Counted from the stretch's first letter, positions 1 to 8,483 are shown. The stretch: 64,000 bases of DNA from Ruminococcus sp. (GCA_017470905.1 JAFUXL010000031.1:1-64000), one strand, 5' to 3'. Program-made: numbers and translations. The notes: generated by a model not told the origin, from the letters alone.

Positions 1-216
1 ACGGCAAGGCGCAAATTTTCCTCTTATTTAAAATCGTCAAATTTGCGCTTTTGAGGCTTGCCTATTCGTTCATTCCGCAAAGCTGCATTCACTCATACGG
101 CAAGGCGCAAATTTTCCTCTTATTTAAAATCGTCAATTTTCGCCTTTTGAACCTTGCGCTTTCGTTCACTGCGCTGCGCTTCGTTCACTCCCGACATAAG
201 GGCGCAATTTTCCTCT
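1..216 (-). repeat. PAL-A palindromic repeat array (two full copies plus one cut by the window edge)
   Basis: Two complete units (about 26-121 and 122-216) and the tail of another (1-25) are joined at the CCTCTTATTTAAAATCGTC boundary. Each unit has long complementary arms (for example AAATTTGCGC with GCGCAAATTT, and CTTGCC with GGCAAG) around a core containing TTCGTTCACT-type words. The sense strand, defined by the other loci where the unit precedes a gene, is the minus strand. By analogy a minus-strand gene should begin just left of the window. Confidence 0.85.
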
Positions 217-327
217 TGTTTTAATTAATTTCATATTTTTAATTATGAATTTTTTGTATAGTACTTGATTTTTCTCTTAAATTATACTAAAATATAATAG
301 AAAATACAAGTATAAGGAATGATTTTT

Positions 328-1299
328 TTGAAAAAATTTTATGAATTTTTTACCGCAGTCGTTATTATGTCCGTATTTTTAAGCGGCTGTGTAAGTTCAC
401 CGCAGAATACTCCCCCCGATACCTCCGAAAATATCGAAATATCAGACGACACGGTGCAGGAGGAAAATCCCTCCGGGGCTGAAGAAATCACGCATGCTCC
501 CCAAGATAACTCCGGGGATACCCTCGTGAATAATTCCGAAGATACGGGCGGCGAAGATGAAGTACAGTCCGTAAAAGCCGAAAGCGGAAAATATATCTAT
601 GATTATGCAAATATACTGAGCGATGAAGATAAAAACGAGATAGAAACATATATAAAGCGCATAAGTGCGGAAAAGATGATAAATGCCGCTGTGGTTACGA
701 TAAGCTCGGGCGGCGGCTCAACCTCCGCAGACTATGCAAAGGATATTTTCAATCAGTTATATGACAATTCGGGAAACGGTCTTGTATTTGTTCTCAATAA
801 CGATACAAAATACGACTATCTCCTTAAAACGGGCGTATGCGATTTGATGATAGATACAAACGACTTAAATTCCGCACTTTTTTCAGCCACGGAGATGTTT
901 GTCAGCGGCGAATATAAAGACGGCATAATGCATATGCTCTCTCTTGCGGATATTTGTCCCTCGCATATATTCGATGAGCTGGGGGTCTACAGCGTTGAGG
1001 AGCTTCAATTCATAGAAAACAGGCTTTCGGGCAGCAACAGGGATATTTCCGTTATACTCACCTCCAATGTGTCCGATTATTCCGACTATGACCTCTGCAA
1101 GATATGGCATGACAGAAGATACCCTGACGGCGGCGGATATATGATATTGTTAAATACAGCATTGCAGCAGTCTGCGGTCTATACCGATAACGAGATAACG
1201 GGCAATCTTGCGGCGGCTTTCGAGACTGCATCGGCATATCTGTATGCACAGGAATATTACCTCGCAATGGACACTATCATAAATTATATTGATTATTGA
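328..1299 (+). CDS. TPM-domain lipoprotein
   Basis: A 323-residue exported lipoprotein. The N-terminus has a Lys-Lys start, a hydrophobic stretch and a lipobox ending SGC, followed by a low-complexity acidic/Ser/Thr linker to about residue 85. A TPM-fold domain follows (motif YIYDYANILSDEDK, then a VVTISSGGG strand). In YgcG/TPM-family proteins this domain is usually membrane-anchored on the outer face; the exact function is not known. The region after about residue 210 is not recognised. An ATG at 319 is almost fused to the AAGGA Shine-Dalgarno (314-318), so the TTG at 328 with 9-nt spacing is preferred. A TATAAT lies at 293-298 without a convincing -35. Confidence 0.75.
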   Translation: MKKFYEFFTAVVIMSVFLSGCVSSPQNTPPDTSENIEISDDTVQEENPSGAEEITHAPQDNSGDTLVNNSEDTGGEDEVQSVKAESGKYIYDYANILSDEDKNEIETYIKRISAEKMINAAVVTISSGGGSTSADYAKDIFNQLYDNSGNGLVFVLNNDTKYDYLLKTGVCDLMIDTNDLNSALFSATEMFVSGEYKDGIMHMLSLADICPSHIFDELGVYSVEELQFIENRLSGSNRDISVILTSNVSDYSDYDLCKIWHDRRYPDGGGYMILLNTALQQSAVYTDNEITGNLAAAFETASAYLYAQEYYLAMDTIINYIDY

Positions 1300-1321
1300 A
1301 TTTAAGGTATAACAAAAAGCG

Positions 1322-1402
1322 GTGTTTCCCTCGCCTGCGGCGTGGGAAACAATAAAAAATATAAAAAACCATGTTCCCTCAACTGCAATCGGGGAAACAA
1401 GT
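1322..1402 (+). repeat. hp-C repeat: GC hairpin plus AT block
   Basis: A hairpin TTTCCCTCGCCTGCGGCGTGGGAAA is followed by an AATAAAAAATATAAAAAACC block, then by a second TTCCC/GGGGAAAC inverted pair. It fills most of the gap between the TPM lipoprotein and the GH2 gene. The repeat happens to be open in the GH2 reading frame. Confidence 0.6.
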
Positions 1403-1422
1403 ATAAATTAACGGAGCTTATT

Positions 1423-4200
1423 ATGATAAACAGGATAAATCTTTCGGGAGTGTGGAAATTCCGTGAAGATGAACAGCTAAAGGGCATTGACGGGGAATAT
1501 TATCTCTCTGTGCCTGATGAAAGCATATTCCTACCCTCGACTACTTCAATCGAGAAAAAGGGAAATAAAAATCACGAACACAGAAAAGACTCTCTCACCG
1601 ACGAATACGCATACAAGGGCTATGCGTGGTACTACAGAACGGTTTACCTCACCGATACCGAAAATAAAAAAACAGAGCTTTTCCTCGAACGCACGAGATT
1701 AACCAGGGTCTGGATAAACGGAAAATATGCAGGCAGCTATGACAGCCTGTGTACTCCGCATATATATGATATTTCTGACTATGCCGTAACGGGAGAAAAT
1801 ACAATATGCGTAATGGTGGACAATTTAAATTATCCAACGGCAGGCGGTCATATGACCTCCCCCGACACACAGTCGGACTGGAACGGCATAACGGGCGATA
1901 TATCCCTTATAATATCCGAAAAAAACGGAATTAAAAGCATTACCCCCTATCCCTGCGCCGAAAGCAAATCCGTAAGGCTTGTATTCGTGCTTGAAAATAT
2001 TGATAATGCAGATGTAAATATATGGGGTTCTTCGGTTGACGGAAAACTCATAGACACGCAGACCTACCATATAAGTGCCGAAAACCCCGAAATTACAATA
2101 AATATTGAAAATGCATCGCTCTGGGACGAATTTTCCCCTGTCGTATATACATTAAAAGCCGCCGTATGCGGCAGCAATGACATAAAAACCGTCCGTTTCG
2201 GAATGAGGGATATAAAAACGGACGGAATGAATATTAAATTAAACCATAAAACCATATACCTGCGCGGAAAGCATGACGGAATGCTTTTTCCGCTGACCGG
2301 CGCAGCCCCGACAAGTGTCGAGCAGTGGCATAAATACCTCTCGACAATAAAAGAATGGGGCTTTAATCACATACGCTTTCACACCTGCTGTCCGCCCGAT
2401 GCGGCATTTAAATCAGCCGACATGATTGGAATGTATTTACAGCCCGAGCTTCCTTTCTGGGGGACTTTCGCCGCCCCCGATGACGAAAACTATAACGCTC
2501 CCGAACAGGAATATTTAATAAAAGAGGGCAGGAGGATATTAAAGACATTCGGCAGTCACCCGTCATTTATCATGATGTCTCTCGGAAACGAACTCTGGGG
2601 CAGTCCCGAAAGGCTCAATGAAGTCCTTGCCGAATATCATGCGCTCGATGACAGGCATTTATATACTCAGGGGAGCAATAATTTTCAGTTTTATCCGAAT
2701 ATTCAGCCGAATGACGATTTCTTTTCGGGAGTGCGCCTGAGCCGTGAAAGACTGATAAGAGGCTCATATGCTCAGTGCGATGCTCCGCTTGGATTTGTAC
2801 AGACCGAAAAGCCCAATACCTCACATTCGTTCGACAAGATGATATTTCCCGAAAATTCGGATAAGAACGGCGATAATTCGGAAGAGATTGAAATACAGTA
2901 CGGCACGGGAGTAAAAAAAGTCAGGGTAAACGGAAATTCAGGAGACTTTATCCCCTCAAAGCCGATAATTACCCATGAAACGGGTCAGTACTGCTCATAT
3001 CCCGATTATGACGAAATAAAGGAATATACGGGTGCGCTGAAACCGTATAACCTCGAAATTTTCCGTGAAAGACTGAAAAATAAAAATATGCTCTCCTATG
3101 CGGAGGATTTTCATATCGCATCGGGTATGCTTGCCTTTAACTGCTATAAGCTTGAAACAGAGGCGGCTATGCGTTCGGAATATATATCGGGCTTTCAGCT
3201 CCTTGATTTGCAGGATTTTTCGGGACAGGGTACGGCTCTTGTCGGTATGCTGAATGCCCTCATGCAGGAAAAGTCTTTCGTCCGTGAAAATAATATCCGT
3301 GAAAAGTGGCGGTATTTCTGTTCTGATATGGTTATCCTCGCAGAAATTGACGATTTTGTCGTGACGGTCGGTCAGAAATTAAAAATCCCCGTACTGGTAA
3401 GAAATATGTGCGGCAAAACCCTCCATGATTTAAAAATAGCATGGTCAACGGACGGGGAGCAGGAGTATATATATATTCCCCGTCTCGGACAGGGATTGTC
3501 CCGTGTGGGAGAGATTGAATTTACCGTGCCTTTTTCAGGTCTTAACGATATTGACATGAGACTGATGACAAGGGACGGCGGTCTCACCGACAAGCCCCTT
3601 GCGGTGAATTATTACGAATTATGGGCATACCCTGAGAAAAATAAGACGGATACAGACGGAATATTCATAGAAAATAATGTCACACGGGCGAAAAAGCTTC
3701 TCTCACGTGGAGAAAAGGTATTATATATCCCCGACAGCCTTCCCGAAAGCGTAAAGGGCTTTTACTGCACGGATTTCTGGTGCTATCCGATGTTCAGGAG
3801 TATTTCCGAAAGCATGGGCAGGGAAATACCCGTAGGCACTCTCGGACTTCTGATAGACAATAATCACCCTGCACTGTCACGCTTTGAATGCCGTTCGTAT
3901 TCAACTCCGCAGTGGTATAATATAATCAGCCATGCAGATAATGCGATACTCGACAAAACCCCCGAAAATTTCCGCCCCATAGTACAGACTGTCGATAATT
4001 TCGAGAGAAACCACAAGCTTGGAATACTCTATGAGACAAAATACGGCAGAGGGAAATTAATGGTATGCACAAGCAGACTGCATGAAATATCAGACCAGCC
4101 CGAAGTGAAAGCCTTTTTTAACAGTATAATTGAATATATGCGGTCGGATAAATTTAATCCGAAGTACGGATTTTCCTTTGAAGATATAGGGCTTGAATAA
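1423..4200 (+). CDS. Glycoside hydrolase family 2 enzyme (beta-galactosidase/mannosidase-like)
   Basis: A 925-residue GH2 enzyme with no signal peptide, so probably cytoplasmic and acting on imported oligosaccharides. The N-terminal jelly-roll (about 1-165) contains the YAWYYRTVYL signature of GH2 sugar-binding domains; an Ig-like domain and a TIM barrel follow. The acid/base is predicted at Glu390 (SLGNELWG) and the nucleophile at Glu519 (IITHETGQY). The C-terminal part (about 650-925) is not assigned. An upstream in-frame extension to 1342 lies inside the repeat and has no ribosome site. The ATG at 1423 follows CGGAGC. Substrate (beta-galactoside, beta-mannoside or glucuronide) cannot be fixed from sequence; galactokinase and GH130 lie nearby but not in one operon. 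Confidence 0.85.
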   Translation: MINRINLSGVWKFREDEQLKGIDGEYYLSVPDESIFLPSTTSIEKKGNKNHEHRKDSLTDEYAYKGYAWYYRTVYLTDTENKKTELFLERTRLTRVWINGKYAGSYDSLCTPHIYDISDYAVTGENTICVMVDNLNYPTAGGHMTSPDTQSDWNGITGDISLIISEKNGIKSITPYPCAESKSVRLVFVLENIDNADVNIWGSSVDGKLIDTQTYHISAENPEITINIENASLWDEFSPVVYTLKAAVCGSNDIKTVRFGMRDIKTDGMNIKLNHKTIYLRGKHDGMLFPLTGAAPTSVEQWHKYLSTIKEWGFNHIRFHTCCPPDAAFKSADMIGMYLQPELPFWGTFAAPDDENYNAPEQEYLIKEGRRILKTFGSHPSFIMMSLGNELWGSPERLNEVLAEYHALDDRHLYTQGSNNFQFYPNIQPNDDFFSGVRLSRERLIRGSYAQCDAPLGFVQTEKPNTSHSFDKMIFPENSDKNGDNSEEIEIQYGTGVKKVRVNGNSGDFIPSKPIITHETGQYCSYPDYDEIKEYTGALKPYNLEIFRERLKNKNMLSYAEDFHIASGMLAFNCYKLETEAAMRSEYISGFQLLDLQDFSGQGTALVGMLNALMQEKSFVRENNIREKWRYFCSDMVILAEIDDFVVTVGQKLKIPVLVRNMCGKTLHDLKIAWSTDGEQEYIYIPRLGQGLSRVGEIEFTVPFSGLNDIDMRLMTRDGGLTDKPLAVNYYELWAYPEKNKTDTDGIFIENNVTRAKKLLSRGEKVLYIPDSLPESVKGFYCTDFWCYPMFRSISESMGREIPVGTLGLLIDNNHPALSRFECRSYSTPQWYNIISHADNAILDKTPENFRPIVQTVDNFERNHKLGILYETKYGRGKLMVCTSRLHEISDQPEVKAFFNSIIEYMRSDKFNPKYGFSFEDIGLE

Positions 4201-4265
4201 TCACATTTCACTTAAATTTCATTCGGTTATCATAATATGTTTTAACTTTTATATTTTTGCATAAA

Positions 4266-4300
4266 TCCCCCTTTTTCAACGCAGAGGGGGACTTTTTTTT
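4266..4300 (+). terminator. Rho-independent terminator after GH2 gene
   Basis: The stem CCCCCT/AGGGGG with a loop of about 12 nt is followed by ACTTTTTTTT. It sits 66 bp after the GH2 stop codon. Confidence 0.8.
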
Positions 4301-4397
4301 GCAATATTTTCATATTTTTTATTGTATAATATTATTCTGCCGTCCCGTAAGACGGATTTTACTGTGATAATCCGGAGCGTGATTTTTTTGTTTAATA

Positions 4398-4425
4398 TTG
4401 ACATTTTTCATATTTATGGTATAAT
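4398..4425 (+). promoter_or_regulatory. SigA-type promoter for the alarmone synthetase
   Basis: TTGACA (4398-4403), a 16-bp spacer and TATAAT (4420-4425), 31 bp before the chosen start codon. Confidence 0.8.
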
Positions 4426-4456
4426 ATTATCATATTATTCCGAAAGGGTGAAGTTC

Positions 4457-5149
4457 ATGAGTGAAATGGAATTTATTATTGACAATATAGGTAATCTTCC
4501 CGCCGTTATCAATACCGACGAGAAGCAAAAAAATGAGTTCGCCATAAACTTTATGAAGTTCATGCAGCTTACACATCTCTACGACTCCGCAATAAAAGTC
4601 GTGCGCACCTACCTCGACATTCTCGCCGAGGAATTTAACGTAAAATTCAGCAGAAACCCCATACACAATATCGAAAGCCGCCTCAAATCCGCCGAGTCTA
4701 TAATAGGAAAGCTGCAAAAGAAAAACCTCCCCGTCACCCCCGAAGCCGCAAGCAAAAACCTCCTCGACATCGCAGGCATAAGAGTTACCTGCTATTACAT
4801 ATCCGATATTTATTATATCGTGAATATCCTCAGCCGCCGTGACGACTTCACTATCATCAAGCAGAAGGACTACATAAGAAACCCCAAGCCCAGCGGCTAC
4901 AGGAGCTATCACCTGATTATAAACGTTCCCGTCTATCTCTCGTCAAAGAAATACTATGCCCCCGTTGAAATTCAGATAAGGACTATCGCAATGGATTTCT
5001 GGGCAAGTCTCGAACATCAGCTTAAATACAAAACCACCGCAAAGCTTTCCCCTGAAATATCGCAGGAGCTTAAGGAATGCGCAGACCGCATAGCCGAAAC
5101 AGATGTTCAGATGCAGAAAATTTTCCTCGAAATAAACGACCTTGAATGA
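4457..5149 (+). CDS. Small alarmone synthetase, RelA/SpoT domain (RelQ/YjbM-like)
   Basis: A 230-residue stand-alone synthetase domain. It should transfer pyrophosphate from ATP to GDP/GTP to make (p)ppGpp, and it lacks the HD hydrolase and TGS/ACT parts of long Rel proteins. Visible signatures are the LLDIAGIRV segment, the KPSGYRSYH loop and the EIQIRTIAMDFWASLEH catalytic motif. Length fits RelQ/RelP proteins (about 210-260). A longer frame from 4322 overlaps the promoter, so the ATG at 4457 behind GAAAGGGTG is chosen. It is transcribed alone from a strong promoter. Confidence 0.85.
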   Translation: MSEMEFIIDNIGNLPAVINTDEKQKNEFAINFMKFMQLTHLYDSAIKVVRTYLDILAEEFNVKFSRNPIHNIESRLKSAESIIGKLQKKNLPVTPEAASKNLLDIAGIRVTCYYISDIYYIVNILSRRDDFTIIKQKDYIRNPKPSGYRSYHLIINVPVYLSSKKYYAPVEIQIRTIAMDFWASLEHQLKYKTTAKLSPEISQELKECADRIAETDVQMQKIFLEINDLE

Positions 5150-5260
5150 TTTCTCGTCACCTTTCCGCATAATTCCCCTTTAATCGTGAGCAACCGACAA
5201 AAATCTCTCTTTTAAATAATTATTATTCATGATATAATTATATCAGCAGTATAATATAAT

Positions 5261-5410
5261 CTCCCCGTCACCGACAGGGGGGCAATATATGAGCAAATTT
5301 AAAATTATCTGTGATAATATACGAAAAAATAATAAAAATACTGTTCATCCGCATGTGGCGGAGGAACAAAGAAAAAATATAAAAATTTTTGTACATTATT
5401 TCAAAATGCT
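5261..5410 (+). repeat. hp-C repeat upstream of the DUF6514-like gene
   Basis: An outer hairpin CTCCCCGTCACCGACAGGGG (5261-5280) is followed, after about 60 bp, by a GTGGCGGAGG hairpin remnant and the conserved AT block AAAGAAAAAATATAAAAA (5346-5410). The block matches the copy at 48958-49025 almost base for base over about 45 bp. Confidence 0.65.
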
Positions 5411-5441
5411 CATTTATAAAATACCAAAGGAGATGTTTTTT

Positions 5442-5744
5442 ATGTTGGGACTTATACGCAGAAATAAAACACAGGTAACGGACAGAACAGTATATATGGA
5501 AATATACGGCGCAAACAGAGTGACTTACAGGGTAACATCAGGAAGAATTTCCGCTTACGGAAACGAAATTATGACTTACGGCATAGAAGCAGTCGATTTC
5601 TTTACGGGAGAGAGCGAGAGCATACCAGATTTTTCGTGCAATATCGAGGATGCCGTTGACTTTGCGGAGATACTCATTTCCGACCGTGTAAAGCCCGATG
5701 ATATTTACGGAAAAGCACTTGCATATCTTTCTGTTTCGATATAA
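5442..5744 (+). CDS. Small DUF6514-like protein
   Basis: A 100-residue soluble protein resembling the clostridial DUF6514 family: a tyrosine-rich first half, YGIEAVDFF, then a C-terminal helix with a VDFAEILIS segment. No function is known for the family and none is offered. The ATG at 5442 follows AAAGGAG with suitable spacing. An alternative ATG at 5289 behind GGGGGGC would add 51 residues encoded by the hp-C repeat, which argues for the shorter form. No membrane segment or Cys cluster is visible. Confidence 0.6.
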   Translation: MLGLIRRNKTQVTDRTVYMEIYGANRVTYRVTSGRISAYGNEIMTYGIEAVDFFTGESESIPDFSCNIEDAVDFAEILISDRVKPDDIYGKALAYLSVSI

Positions 5745-5805
5745 TACCCGATTATTACACAAAAATAATTTTCTGAGTGGTGATAAAAAACGTTGAATTA
5801 AATAA

Positions 5806-5834
5806 TTGACTTTTTATCCGTTTTATGATAAAAT
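5806..5834 (+). promoter_or_regulatory. SigA-type promoter for the DUF2798-like gene
   Basis: TTGACT (5806-5811), 17 bp, TAAAAT (5829-5834). It predicts a transcript start near 5841 and a 5' leader of about 124 nt. Confidence 0.7.
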
Positions 5835-5840
5835 ATTCGG

Positions 5841-5964
5841 GTAATAAAAAACGCAAACGACACACGTATCGCCCTGTGGTGAGTAAATCTGATTACGGAA
5901 CGTTTTGTTTCTGTAGCTGTATTCACGGGGCAGTGCGTGTTTTTTTGCGTGTCAGGAGGAATTT
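5841..5964 (+). promoter_or_regulatory. Structured 5' leader, candidate cis-regulatory RNA
   Basis: The leader can fold with GCCCTGTG (from about 5889) pairing to CACGGGGC over 8 bp. An inner hairpin is formed by TACGGAAC with GTTTCTGTA. The 5' segment GACACACG can pair either with CGTGT before the T-run or with GTGTC next to the AGGAGG ribosome site, which would be mutually exclusive. I do not match it to a named riboswitch class. Confidence 0.4.
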
Positions 5965-6525
5965 ATGCCAAAAAATCAGTTTCAGCGAATGATGTTCGCA
6001 CTCATCACAGTTATCATCACGGTTCATGCCTATGTGTTCTACAGCCTTTACGTGATAAACGGCGGTATGTTCATGGAAATGACAGGCGCATCAGGTGTTT
6101 TGTCCGCCATAAACAAAATGGGCGGCGTATCTGTTATGGGAAAAGCCGTGCCGATATGGGCAGTTGTCATAATTGAATTTTTCTTTGCCTATACTCTTGA
6201 GGTAACAGTCGGCAGTCCGCTTTCATTCAGACTTGCAAGCAGGGTATTCACCCCCCGTGAAACACACCCCGTACTCTTCGAGACAGCCATAATATGCGCA
6301 ACAGTCGGAATAATGTGTCCCTCTATGAGCTTTATTGCGGCTATACTCTATTACCCCTACGGAATACAGGATTTCAGCATTTTCACGCTCCTTGCAAACT
6401 GGATAAAGCTTGTATGCTATAATTTCCCCTTTGCCTTCTTCTCACAGCTTTTCTTCATACAGCCCCTTGTAAGAACGATATTCAAGGCTATATTCGTTCA
6501 CAGTACATCACAGCAGACAGCATGA
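5965..6525 (+). CDS. DUF2798-like integral membrane protein
   Basis: A 186-residue membrane protein with four predicted hydrophobic helices: residues about 8-30, a second near 50-75 (AVVIIEFFFAYTLEV), a third near 105-130 and a fourth near 145-170. The N-terminal MPKNQFQRMMFALITVII resembles DUF2798 family proteins, whose function is unknown. The start follows TCAGGAGGAATTT, an excellent Shine-Dalgarno. The gene is monocistronic between its own promoter/leader and a terminator at 6531. The structured leader suggests ligand or metabolite control; that is inference. Confidence 0.65.
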   Translation: MPKNQFQRMMFALITVIITVHAYVFYSLYVINGGMFMEMTGASGVLSAINKMGGVSVMGKAVPIWAVVIIEFFFAYTLEVTVGSPLSFRLASRVFTPRETHPVLFETAIICATVGIMCPSMSFIAAILYYPYGIQDFSIFTLLANWIKLVCYNFPFAFFSQLFFIQPLVRTIFKAIFVHSTSQQTA

Positions 6526-6530
6526 AACAA

Positions 6531-6558
6531 AGCCGCCCATTGATATGGACGGCTTTTT
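6531..6558 (+). terminator. Rho-independent terminator
   Basis: AGCCGCCCAT pairs with ATGGACGGCT over a short loop and is followed by TTTTT, directly after the DUF2798-like gene. Confidence 0.85.
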
Positions 6559-6619
6559 CATTAAAAATTTACAAAAAGAAAGCCCGAAAAATCCGGACTT
6601 CAAACCAATGCTGTATTGG

Positions 6620-6692
6620 TGAGACACGAGGGATTTGAACCCTCGACCCTACGCTTAAAAGGCGTATGCTCTACCGACTGAGCTAGTGTCTC
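6620..6692 (-). tRNA. tRNA-Lys (UUU)
   Basis: The 73-nt minus-strand cloverleaf has acceptor GAGACAC/GTGTCTC with discriminator A. The anticodon loop is CTTTTAA (anticodon TTT) and the T-arm GGGTTCAAATCCC. The 3' CCA is not encoded. Confidence 0.95.
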
Positions 6693-6704
6693 ACAACAGA
6701 TATA

Positions 6705-6733
6705 ATTATACCACGTAATTTTGGAAATGTCAA
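6705..6733 (-). promoter_or_regulatory. Promoter of tRNA-Lys
   Basis: On the minus strand TTGACA, a 17-bp spacer and TATAAT lie 12 bp before the mature tRNA 5' end. Confidence 0.85.
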
Positions 6734-6820
6734 GCGGAAAATTCGATTTCTGCTTTATTCACAAAAAAATATATATTATATTGAAAAAAATGCACTTTAT
6801 TCCAAATTTATCAAAAAGAC

Positions 6821-6849
6821 TTGACTTTTTCTCCGCAAGATGATATACT
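6821..6849 (+). promoter_or_regulatory. Promoter of tRNA-Arg
   Basis: TTGACT (6821-6826), 17 bp, TATACT (6844-6849), 15 bp before the tRNA. Confidence 0.85.
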
Positions 6850-6864
6850 TATATATGCTGTGAT

Positions 6865-6941
6865 GTGCTTGTAGCTCAGCTGGATAGAGTGACTGGCTAC
6901 GAACCAGTAGGTCGGGGGTTCGAATCCCTCCAGGCACGCCA
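6865..6941 (+). tRNA. tRNA-Arg (ACG)
   Basis: Acceptor GTGCTTG/CAGGCAC with discriminator G and an encoded CCA. The anticodon loop CTACGAA carries ACG, read as ICG after deamination. The D-arm TAGCTCAGCTGGATAGAG and T-arm GGGTTCGAATCCC are canonical. Confidence 0.95.
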
Positions 6942-6946
6942 GAAAT

Positions 6947-6970
6947 GCCCGTCGCTTATATGACGGGCTT
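6947..6970 (+). terminator. Hairpin after tRNA-Arg
   Basis: GCCCGTC/GACGGGC stem directly after the tRNA, with only a short T-run. A second hairpin with a better T-run follows at 6998. Confidence 0.5.
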
Positions 6971-6997
6971 AATTATTTGATACAACATTACATTAAC

Positions 6998-7020
6998 GCT
7001 CCCTTCCGGGGAGTTTTTTT
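6998..7020 (+). terminator. Rho-independent terminator, tRNA-Arg
   Basis: The CTCCC/GGGAG stem with a TTCCG-type loop is followed by TTTTTTT. Confidence 0.75.
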
Positions 7021-7024
7021 ATTG

Positions 7025-7053
7025 AAAAAATCCCGCAAATAATTACGGGATTT
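7025..7053 (-). terminator. Terminator of galK
   Basis: On the minus strand AAATCCCGTAATTATTTGCGGGA is followed by TTTTTT, just after the galactokinase stop codon. Confidence 0.8.
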
Positions 7054-7058
7054 CTTAA

Positions 7059-8345
7059 TCAGAGCTTTATGCGCACACCTCCCAACGCTCTTATATTCAG
7101 TATTTTACAGCTGTTTTCTCCGAAAACGCTGTTCATTTCGTCAGCATAATAGTCCGCAAGATATGACGGCACAAAAGCCTGTATCGTACCTGCAAAGCCG
7201 CCGCCGTGTACTCTTACCGCACCGCTGCCGCCGAGCCGTCTTTTGCTTATCATTATGCCGAGGGGAATTTCCTGATTTTGCGGATTTTTTGAGGAATAGA
7301 GATTTTGCAGAAGATTTGCCGAGGACTCGCCCGACTCATTCACAAGGCGGAAAAATTCCTCCGTATCGCCTGTTTCGAGGGCTTCGGCTTCGAGTACCGC
7401 ACGGTTATTTTCCGCAAAGAAATGCGCCGCACGGAGTATTGCACGGTCTGAACAGGTCTTTCTCAGCTCTGGGAGCTTTGAATAAAATTCGTCTTCATCA
7501 ACCTCACGCAGAAATTCGCAGTCGAGGGCATTTGCAACCGTTTTCATCTCCGCAGGAACGGAGATATATTCGTCCGTAAGGTCTGCATGGCTTCCCCTGG
7601 TGTCCGTTATGCAGAGGCTGAAGCCTGCACCCGAAAAATCAAAATCAACCGAATTTACTGAGGGTTTAAGCGGATTGAAAAAGTCTATCGAAACAAATCC
7701 GCCCACCGAACAAACCATCTGGTCCATAAGACCGCTTGCCTTTCCGAAATAGACATTTTCGGCAAGCTGTCCTATTTGTGCTATATCTACAGCATTCATT
7801 TCGCCGTCATTGAAAAGCTCGTTAATTACCGTTCCGACAAGGATTTCAAAGGCTGCCGATGAGGAAAGTCCGCTGCCGCTGACAATATCCGATGTGGTAT
7901 ACGCATCAAATCCGCCAACCTCAATGCCCGACTCCCTGAAAGCCGATGCAATTCCCCTTATTATCGCATTTGAGCTGCCCTTTTCGTCATCGATTATATC
8001 AAGACTGTCAAGGCTTACCTCGTTGGCTTTGTGACCCTCGGATTTCAGTCTTATAATATTTTCGTCATTGAGAGAGACAAAGGCTATAATATCGAGATTT
8101 ACAGCAGCCGCAAGGACACAGCCGTGCTGGTGGTCGGTATGATTTCCGCCTATTTCCGTGCGCCCGGGAGCGGAAAATACAAATATATCGCCGTGTTTGG
8201 GGTACATTTTTGAAAATCTCTCGGCTGCGCCTATGTATCTCACCTTTTGTCTCAAAAGCTCTCTGTCTGATTTTCCGTAGAGCTTCTGCATAGTCTTGTC
8301 AAAGCTTCCGTTTGAGATGCCGTTTACAAATTCCTGAATATTCAT
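7059..8345 (-). CDS. galK: Galactokinase
   Basis: A 428-residue GHMP kinase that phosphorylates galactose at C1 (Leloir pathway). Visible signatures are the galactokinase motif GRTEIGGNHTDHQHG near residue 45, the GHMP ATP loop GSGLSSSAAFE and the C-terminal GGSGAVRVHGGGFAG loop. The frame extends to 8438, but that part runs through an IS right-end hairpin; the ATG at 8345 behind AAAGGAG is chosen. It stands alone in this window, without galT or galE. Its leader contains the hairpin at 8401-8430, which could affect expression. Confidence 0.93.
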   Translation of the reverse strand: MNIQEFVNGISNGSFDKTMQKLYGKSDRELLRQKVRYIGAAERFSKMYPKHGDIFVFSAPGRTEIGGNHTDHQHGCVLAAAVNLDIIAFVSLNDENIIRLKSEGHKANEVSLDSLDIIDDEKGSSNAIIRGIASAFRESGIEVGGFDAYTTSDIVSGSGLSSSAAFEILVGTVINELFNDGEMNAVDIAQIGQLAENVYFGKASGLMDQMVCSVGGFVSIDFFNPLKPSVNSVDFDFSGAGFSLCITDTRGSHADLTDEYISVPAEMKTVANALDCEFLREVDEDEFYSKLPELRKTCSDRAILRAAHFFAENNRAVLEAEALETGDTEEFFRLVNESGESSANLLQNLYSSKNPQNQEIPLGIMISKRRLGGSGAVRVHGGGFAGTIQAFVPSYLADYYADEMNSVFGENSCKILNIRALGGVRIKL

Positions 8346-8400
8346 ATATATTTCTCCTTTATATAATTGTAATCTGAGAATGCGAAAAGATTTATATGCT

Positions 8401-8430
8401 GTGACATCCTCCCCCGCCTGCGGAGGGGGG
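8401..8430 (-). repeat. Solo right-end hairpin of an IS605-type element
   Basis: On the minus strand a C-rich hairpin ends in GGCGGGGGAGGATGTCAC. The right end of the nearby IS605-type element (about 10109-10126) reads GGCGGGGGAGGACGTCAC, 17 of 18 identical. It therefore looks like an inverted, internally deleted relic lying in the galK leader. Confidence 0.65.
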
Positions 8431-8454
8431 TACAGCACTCTTTTATATACATCT

Positions 8455-8483
8455 ATTATAACTTATTTTGAAGAAAAAATCTA
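8455..8483 (-). promoter_or_regulatory. Possible galK promoter
   Basis: On the minus strand TAGATT, 17 bp, TATAAT. The -10 is perfect but the -35 is weak. The predicted transcript would include the right-end hairpin in its leader. Confidence 0.45.
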
